This document shows positions 59,962 to 64,000 of a DNA stretch of 64,000 nucleotides, piece by piece. This DNA comes from JAEZDC01 sp036676415. GTDB taxonomy: Bacteria > Bacteroidota > Bacteroidia > Chitinophagales > Chitinophagaceae. The position numbers were made by a program, and so were the translations under genes. The stretch is from NCBI GenBank assembly GCA_036676415.1, contig JAKFCX010000062.1, forward strand, positions 85,989 through 149,988. Reading direction: 5' to 3'. Numbering within the stretch: the stretch's first letter is position 1; the number at the start of each line of letters is the position of its first letter. The notes under the pieces were generated by a model. The model did not search any database and had not been told where the DNA came from. It saw only the letters and a program-made list of their open reading frames with translations.

Positions 59962-60633
59962 ATGAGAACCTTCTTACCCCTAGTTGTTATTGTTATACTA
60001 TTCTTTACATCCTGCCGTTCAGCTTCATCTTTTGAATCGCCGAATAACCTCAGGAATATTACCGGTACACTTTATCTTACCAATGGCAGAACCGTTGAAG
60101 GAAAACTGGTAGTCAACACCAACAATGTTTTCGGCAGCCAGGTGAAAATGTTTTTACCCGGTGAAAAGAAAGCACAGCAATATGATCTTCATGACGTAGA
60201 AGGTTATAACATACGTGGTGAATATTATGAACTGAAAGAAATAAAAGGCGGCATTTCTATTGGGAAAAACCTGTCGTTTATGAAGAGACTTACCCAGCAG
60301 GATTCAAGGATCCATCTTTACGAAAATATGGAAGTAAACAATTCAACCAACACAAATCGTAATGGAACTACGACTACTAACAAGACCTACGATATCCAGT
60401 ATTACATGCAGTTTCCTTCTGAGACAGGAGATGGTGTTTGGGCTGCCAACTCATCTAAGTTTGTTCCCAATTTCGAGGAGAAGATGAGTAAGCTGGTAGC
60501 AGATTGTCCGTCGCTTGCTACAAAGATCAGCAATAAGGAAAACGGATATTTCTATGCACAGGTGTCTGTGTTCAGGGAGAAAAGAGCCGAAGTGTTGTGG
60601 AATATTATTACAGAGTATAATAAGTGCAAGTGA
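59962..60633 (+). CDS. Lipoprotein with beta-rich domain, unknown function
   Basis: A 223-residue lipoprotein with the lipobox FFTSCRS (Cys about 18). The first half (about 35-110) looks beta-rich (NITGTLYLTNGRTVEGKLVV), followed by an Asn/Thr-rich linker (NNSTNTNRNGTTTTNK, about 120-138) and a helical C-terminal end. No family recognised; typical of exported lipoproteins in Bacteroidota. ATG at 59962. Ends right before the nested inverted-repeat element. Confidence 0.75.
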   Translation: MRTFLPLVVIVILFFTSCRSASSFESPNNLRNITGTLYLTNGRTVEGKLVVNTNNVFGSQVKMFLPGEKKAQQYDLHDVEGYNIRGEYYELKEIKGGISIGKNLSFMKRLTQQDSRIHLYENMEVNNSTNTNRNGTTTTNKTYDIQYYMQFPSETGDGVWAANSSKFVPNFEEKMSKLVADCPSLATKISNKENGYFYAQVSVFREKRAEVLWNIITEYNKCK

Positions 60634-60882
60634 GTTTCACGCAAAGGTTTTATTAGGTTTTATCTGTAACATCCCTTTTCAAGAGTGTAACATTTCTTAT
60701 TCGTGACTCAGAAACGCAAAGATCGCAAAAGGATCTTTCATAAATGAAAGATGAACTAATCTCATCATTACGCAGTAATGATCTCTTTGCGGCCTTTGCG
60801 ATTCAGTGATCTCGAATAACTCCTGTCACAAACTCCGAACAACCTGCTACACACAAAAACACAAAAAAACTTTGCGCTAAAC
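60634..60882. repeat. Nested inverted-repeat element (MITE-like)
   Basis: About 250 bases with inverted arms at three levels. The outermost arms 60634-60662 and 60855-60882 share a GTTTnnCGCAAAG motif. The next arms (60703-60735, 60780-60811) repeat CGCAAAGATCGCAAA with a 21-base stem. Inside are two perfect hairpins, CTTTCAT/ATGAAAG (60735-60750) and ATCATTAC/GTAATGAT (60764-60782). No transposase is present, so it may be a non-autonomous element or a large RNA structure. The short direct repeat unit CGCAAAG is found in many Bacteroidota intergenic regions. Confidence 0.6.
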
Positions 60883-60885
60883 AAA

Positions 60886-60918
60886 AAAAGCCGTGATCTG
60901 CAAAGACCATCGGCTTCT
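60886..60918 (-). terminator. Terminator of acyl-CoA dehydrogenase
   Basis: On the minus strand AAGCCG/CGGCTT (60888-60893, 60911-60916) is followed by TTTTTTTG (toward lower numbers). Inner part imperfect. Confidence 0.6.
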
Positions 60919-60936
60919 CTTCATCATATTAGCAAA

Positions 60937-62091
60937 TTACTTCAATATCGCTCTGCTGATCACTATTCTTTGCACCTCACTCGTTCCTTCATATATCTGT
61001 GTGATCTTGGCATCTCTCATCAGTCTTTCAACATGGTATTCTTTTACAAAACCATAACCACCATGTATCTGTACCGCTTCAACTGCTGTCCACATAGCAG
61101 CCTCAGAAGAGAATACTTTTGCCATTGATGAGCTTAGTGCATAATCCTGGTTCTGATCTTTCTCCCATGCAGCTTTCAGGCATAGTAATCTTGCAGCTTC
61201 GATCTTTGTTGCCATATCGGCCAACTTAAATTGTATGGCCTGGTGCTGACAAATCTCTTTACCAAATGCTTTTCTTTCTTTAGAATATTTAAGTGCCAGT
61301 TCATAAGCACCACTGGCAATTCCTAATGCCTGTGAAGCAATACCAATTCTTCCGCCAGCCAATGTCTTCATAGCGAAAGTAAAACCGAAACCATCTGCAC
61401 CTATCCTGTTTTCCTTAGGAACCTTTACATCGTTGAAGAGAATGGTATGTGTATCACTTCCACGAATGCCCAGTTTATTTTCTTTGGCTGCAACGGTTAC
61501 ACCCGGCCAGCTTTTTTCCACGATCAGGCAATTGATTCCTTTGCTTCCTTTAGAAACATCAGTCTGAGCCATCACTAAATAAATGGATGCAGAAGAACCA
61601 TTGGTGATCCAGTTCTTTGTGCCATTCAAAAGATAATAATCACCCATATCTTCTGCTGTAGTACGTTGAGATGTTGCATCACTTCCAGCCTCAGGTTCAC
61701 TCAATAAGAATGCACCAATATGCAGCTGACCATCTTTCTTTCCCTGTGCAAGTGGAGTAAGATATTTTTGTTTCTGTTCTTCATTTCCGTAAGCTTCCAG
61801 GCCCCAGCAAACAAGACTGTTGTTCACACTCATGGCCACACTCACACTGGCATCGATCTTAGAAATTTCTTCCATGGCCAGTACATAACTCACAGTGTCC
61901 ATTCCTGCTCCACCGTATTTTGGATCGACCATCATACCCATAAAACCAAGATCAGCCAGTTGCATCACCTGTTCACGTGGAAATTTCTGTTGTTCATCTC
62001 TCTCAATAACACCTGGGAGGCATTCATTACGGGCAAAATCTCTTGCTGCCTTTTGAATCATCAGGTGCTCTTCGCTTAATTGAAAATGCAT
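60937..62091 (-). CDS. Acyl-CoA dehydrogenase, short-chain type
   Basis: A 384-residue FAD-dependent enzyme for the first step of fatty or branched-chain acyl-CoA oxidation. FAD and substrate motifs are LLSEPEAGSDATSQRTTAE and KNWITNGSSASIYLVMAQTD; the catalytic glutamate is in IYEGTSEVQRIVI, as in short-chain/butyryl-CoA dehydrogenases. I start at ATG 62091 (MHFQLSEEHLMIQKAARD); the longer frame starts at TTG 62118, inside the -7 box. Electron transfer would need ETF from elsewhere. Confidence 0.95.
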   Translation of the reverse strand: MHFQLSEEHLMIQKAARDFARNECLPGVIERDEQQKFPREQVMQLADLGFMGMMVDPKYGGAGMDTVSYVLAMEEISKIDASVSVAMSVNNSLVCWGLEAYGNEEQKQKYLTPLAQGKKDGQLHIGAFLLSEPEAGSDATSQRTTAEDMGDYYLLNGTKNWITNGSSASIYLVMAQTDVSKGSKGINCLIVEKSWPGVTVAAKENKLGIRGSDTHTILFNDVKVPKENRIGADGFGFTFAMKTLAGGRIGIASQALGIASGAYELALKYSKERKAFGKEICQHQAIQFKLADMATKIEAARLLCLKAAWEKDQNQDYALSSSMAKVFSSEAAMWTAVEAVQIHGGYGFVKEYHVERLMRDAKITQIYEGTSEVQRIVISRAILK

Positions 62092-62115
62092 GGGGTTGTT
62101 GAATTTTTCTGGCAG

Positions 62116-62123
62116 CAAAAATA
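62116..62123 (-). promoter_or_regulatory. Acyl-CoA dehydrogenase -7 box
   Basis: TATTTTTG on the minus strand (62123-62116), followed by C, 24 bases before the ATG. The -33 is weak (TTTT, about 22 bases up). Confidence 0.65.
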
Positions 62124-62190
62124 AGCTAACGACTGTTAGGTTATTAAAACTGGGGGATAATTATTTTGATACAGGCGTTAGTCCCTGTGG

Positions 62191-62238
62191 CATCGTCTGT
62201 TGCGTCGCAATCACTTCGAGGTTCCGTCTTCATAGCAG
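62191..62238 (-). repeat. Dispersed intergenic repeat, subtype C
   Basis: Core CTGTTGCGTCGCAATCACTT (62197-62216), with extended similarity to the 15361 copy on both sides (CATCGT before; GGTTCCGTCTTCATAGCAGC after). Between two divergent genes. Confidence 0.85.
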
Positions 62239-62305
62239 CTAAAGACGTATTTACTAAAGGTAATCTGAATAGTGTAAAATCGTAAATTGTGGGCTGACAG
62301 CAACT

Positions 62306-62923
62306 ATGCGAAAGTTTTGTATTGTAATCCTATTGATATGTATTTGTTCTTGCTCTTGGGAAGCATTTCCAGAGGAAAAATATCAAATTGACAACTCGCT
62401 TAGAAATTTAATTAAACCTTATTATGTTGGGGATACATTAATTTTTCAAAGCTCACAAAACGAAATTGATAGTTTCCTGATTTCAAAGATAGACTCCTCG
62501 CTAAACAATGAGAAAGGTCATTTTATCAATGCAAGAAATACGAAAACAATATCTGTTTATTATCGACAAATACCAATTGACCAGTGGGCTCATTCAAGAA
62601 TTGAAATGGGACCTAATAATGCTCACGAAAAGGAAATTACTGAGGATGCCACTCTGATTAGCATTGTAAGATACCCTGATAATGAAACAACTCATTTACA
62701 CTTTAATTTGAAGATATTCCTTGGTTGTGAGATAAAGGACAGCCTGCCATTACATTCTGATACTATGAGAATTGCTAGGAAAAAGTTTACAAATTACTAT
62801 AAGATTGATTACTGTGCGGATGATATACAAGAACCTACTAGCATAAAAGCTGCTTATTCGACCATTGACGAAGGCTTAGTAGCCTACCAATATTCAAACG
62901 GAGTGTGGTGGACAAGAAAATAA
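62306..62923 (+). CDS. Lipoprotein, unknown function
   Basis: A 205-residue lipoprotein: signal MRKFCIVILLICICSCSW with candidate lipobox cysteines at 14 and 16. The rest is a mixed alpha/beta domain with no recognised family. ATG at 62306. More AT-rich codon use than most neighbours (many AAT, AAA, ATT), which may mean recent gain, but I cannot measure it. Convergent with pckG. Confidence 0.65.
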   Translation: MRKFCIVILLICICSCSWEAFPEEKYQIDNSLRNLIKPYYVGDTLIFQSSQNEIDSFLISKIDSSLNNEKGHFINARNTKTISVYYRQIPIDQWAHSRIEMGPNNAHEKEITEDATLISIVRYPDNETTHLHFNLKIFLGCEIKDSLPLHSDTMRIARKKFTNYYKIDYCADDIQEPTSIKAAYSTIDEGLVAYQYSNGVWWTRK

Positions 62924-63023
62924 CTCCCACTAATTTTCGGTTTCTGTTATGCGGATTCAGACAACCCAGTATTAATTTTTATTTCAGTGGCACTCAAGAT
63001 TTTAATATCCTGAATTCAAAACA

Positions 63024-63052
63024 AAAACGGGCTCTTTTCAAAGCCCGTTTTT
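63024..63052. terminator. Bidirectional terminator between convergent genes
   Basis: Stem AAAACGGGCT/AGCCCGTTTT (63024-63033, 63042-63051) with an eight-base loop and A/T-rich flanks on both strands. It ends both the 62306 gene and pckG. Confidence 0.85.
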
Positions 63053-63059
63053 ATAAAAC

Positions 63060-64000
63060 TTAATCATGTTGCTCTGGTTGCAATCCCCAATGTTCGGGTG
63101 ATCTCCACAAAGCAGATAATAATAACTCTCTTATAAAGAAAAATTCTTTCGGAAGCTTGTCATACATTTTTTCAAACAGCTCTTCATGCGATAACAATTC
63201 CTGTTTCCATGGTTCACGGTCCACTGTCATTAGCGATGCAAATTTCTCTTTAGAAAAATCTTCCAGGCCCTTCCAGTTCATGTCTTCATAACGTGGCATC
63301 CAGCCAATCGGACTTTCTACAGCAGAAGATGTTCCTTTAGTACGCTGAACGATCCATTTAAGTACACGGATATTTTCACCATAACCTGGCCATATGAATT
63401 TTCCGTTCTCATCTTTCCTGAACCAGTTCACACCGAAAATTCTTGGTGCATTTGGTAATTCTCTTCCAAACTGTAACCAATGGTTGATATAATCTGCCAT
63501 GTGATAACCCATAAAAGGCAACATTGCAAATGGGTCTCTTCTTACTTTTCCAATCTCACCAAATGCAGCTGCAGTCATTTCACTACCCATTGTTGCTGCG
63601 AGGTACACACCAAAATTCCAGTTGAATGATTGATAAACCAACGGAACAGCAGTACTTCTTCTTCCGCCAAATATAAATGCAGCTACATATACACCATTTG
63701 GATTATCCCAATCTTCATCGATAGCAGGGTTTTGATAAGCTGGTGCAGTAAATCTTGCATTGGGATGTGCAGCAGGCTTTCCACTGTTTTTGTCATAAAT
63801 GTTTCCGTGCCAGTCGATCAAGCCTTCCGGTACTTCTTTGGTCATTCCTTCCCACCAAATATCACCTTCAGATGTTATCGCCACGTTAGTGAAAATAGTG
63901 TTGGCCTTAATGCTGGCCATAGCATTCGGATTTGTTTTTTCGTTGGTACCGGGTGCTACGCCAAAATAACCAGCTTCGGGATTAATGGCATATAACCGTC
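63060..64000 (-). CDS. pckG: Phosphoenolpyruvate carboxykinase (GTP), 5' end beyond window
   Basis: C-terminal 313 codons of the GTP-type PEP carboxykinase (usual length about 600), which makes PEP from oxaloacetate in gluconeogenesis. The frame is open from base 64000; seen parts are AINPEAGYFGVAPGTN (near the edge), FIFGGRRSTAVPLVYQSFNW, the GTP-site TMGSEMTAAAFGEIG region and NPNAMASIKANTIFTN. The PSACGKTN kinase motif is outside. Stop at 63060, next to the bidirectional terminator. Confidence 0.97.
   Translation of the reverse strand, partial: RLYAINPEAGYFGVAPGTNEKTNPNAMASIKANTIFTNVAITSEGDIWWEGMTKEVPEGLIDWHGNIYDKNSGKPAAHPNARFTAPAYQNPAIDEDWDNPNGVYVAAFIFGGRRSTAVPLVYQSFNWNFGVYLAATMGSEMTAAAFGEIGKVRRDPFAMLPFMGYHMADYINHWLQFGRELPNAPRIFGVNWFRKDENGKFIWPGYGENIRVLKWIVQRTKGTSSAVESPIGWMPRYEDMNWKGLEDFSKEKFASLMTVDREPWKQELLSHEELFEKMYDKLPKEFFFIRELLLSALWRSPEHWGLQPEQHD

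Noticed and set aside
1..64000. CRISPR array, prophage, IS element or rRNA operon
   Set aside because: No regular spacer-repeat array, transposase, integrase, structural phage gene or rRNA sequence was recognised anywhere.

Overview
The window is a chromosomal stretch of a Bacteroidota bacterium, most likely of the family Chitinophagaceae. The evidence is the gene families (DUF4476, DUF4397, DUF3276/PUR, DUF6122, OMP_b-brl_3 barrels, a fused SecDF, a long NusB, the GlmU-like TIGR03991 type and a B12-domain-less methylmalonyl-CoA mutase subunit) together with the promoters. Twenty start regions carry an exact Bacteroidetes -7 box TAnnTTTG, some with a -33 TTTG/TTG about 19 bases upstream. Shine-Dalgarno sequences are mostly absent. 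Base composition is even and AT-rich, and I see no transposase, integrase, prophage, rRNA, tRNA or CRISPR array. The genome looks like core backbone, not an island.

Layout. 1-3300: 5' three quarters of rpoB (minus) with its own promoter. 3298-7136: a 39-residue membrane peptide, a DUF6122 protein, a DUF4476 triple-repeat protein and a membrane mannosyltransferase. 7288-14784: a minus-strand run GlmU-like, tpiA, hemerythrin-like, methyltransferase, flippase, GT4, then lepA with its own promoter; this links cell-surface polysaccharide export to housekeeping genes. 14992-23741: L31 type B, YajQ, a small GldL-like membrane protein, two tandem outer-membrane barrel receptors, lgt and a bacilliredoxin. 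23936-31506: Hsp20, a TraB/GumN-sigma factor-membrane protein operon, arginine decarboxylase, rpmI-rplT, a PUR protein and an ABC exporter. 31633-36263: glycosylasparaginase, CutC and a GH92 mannosidase, which look like a small N-glycan breakdown operon. 36341-43600: L-serine dehydratase, a beta-lactamase-fold hydrolase, a DUF4397 lipoprotein, a barrel protein, aspartate aminotransferase and an RlmK-like methyltransferase. 43594-47489: nusB-DUF1573-yajC, then coaE-cupin-monooxygenase-two SmpA-like paralogues. 47887-49941: groES-groEL. 50040-55811: lysoplasmalogenase-like protein, HU-CCDC81-like membrane protein, FKBP lipoprotein and secDF. 55932-64000: IscA-like protein, methylmalonyl-CoA mutase subunit, lipoproteins, YggS, acyl-CoA dehydrogenase and a partial GTP-type PEP carboxykinase.

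The most striking unexplained signal is a dispersed intergenic repeat. Sixteen copies of a 20-35 base motif built round GTGnGACrCAACGAAGC lie at twelve intergenic sites and in no gene. They fall into three related subtypes, occur on both strands, and at three sites are arranged as inverted pairs. A second, separate nested inverted-repeat element of about 250 bases lies at 60634-60882.

Many apparent long N-termini in the window start at TTG, GTG or ATG codons inside or upstream of promoter boxes; I moved those starts to the first ATG consistent with the promoter and the family.
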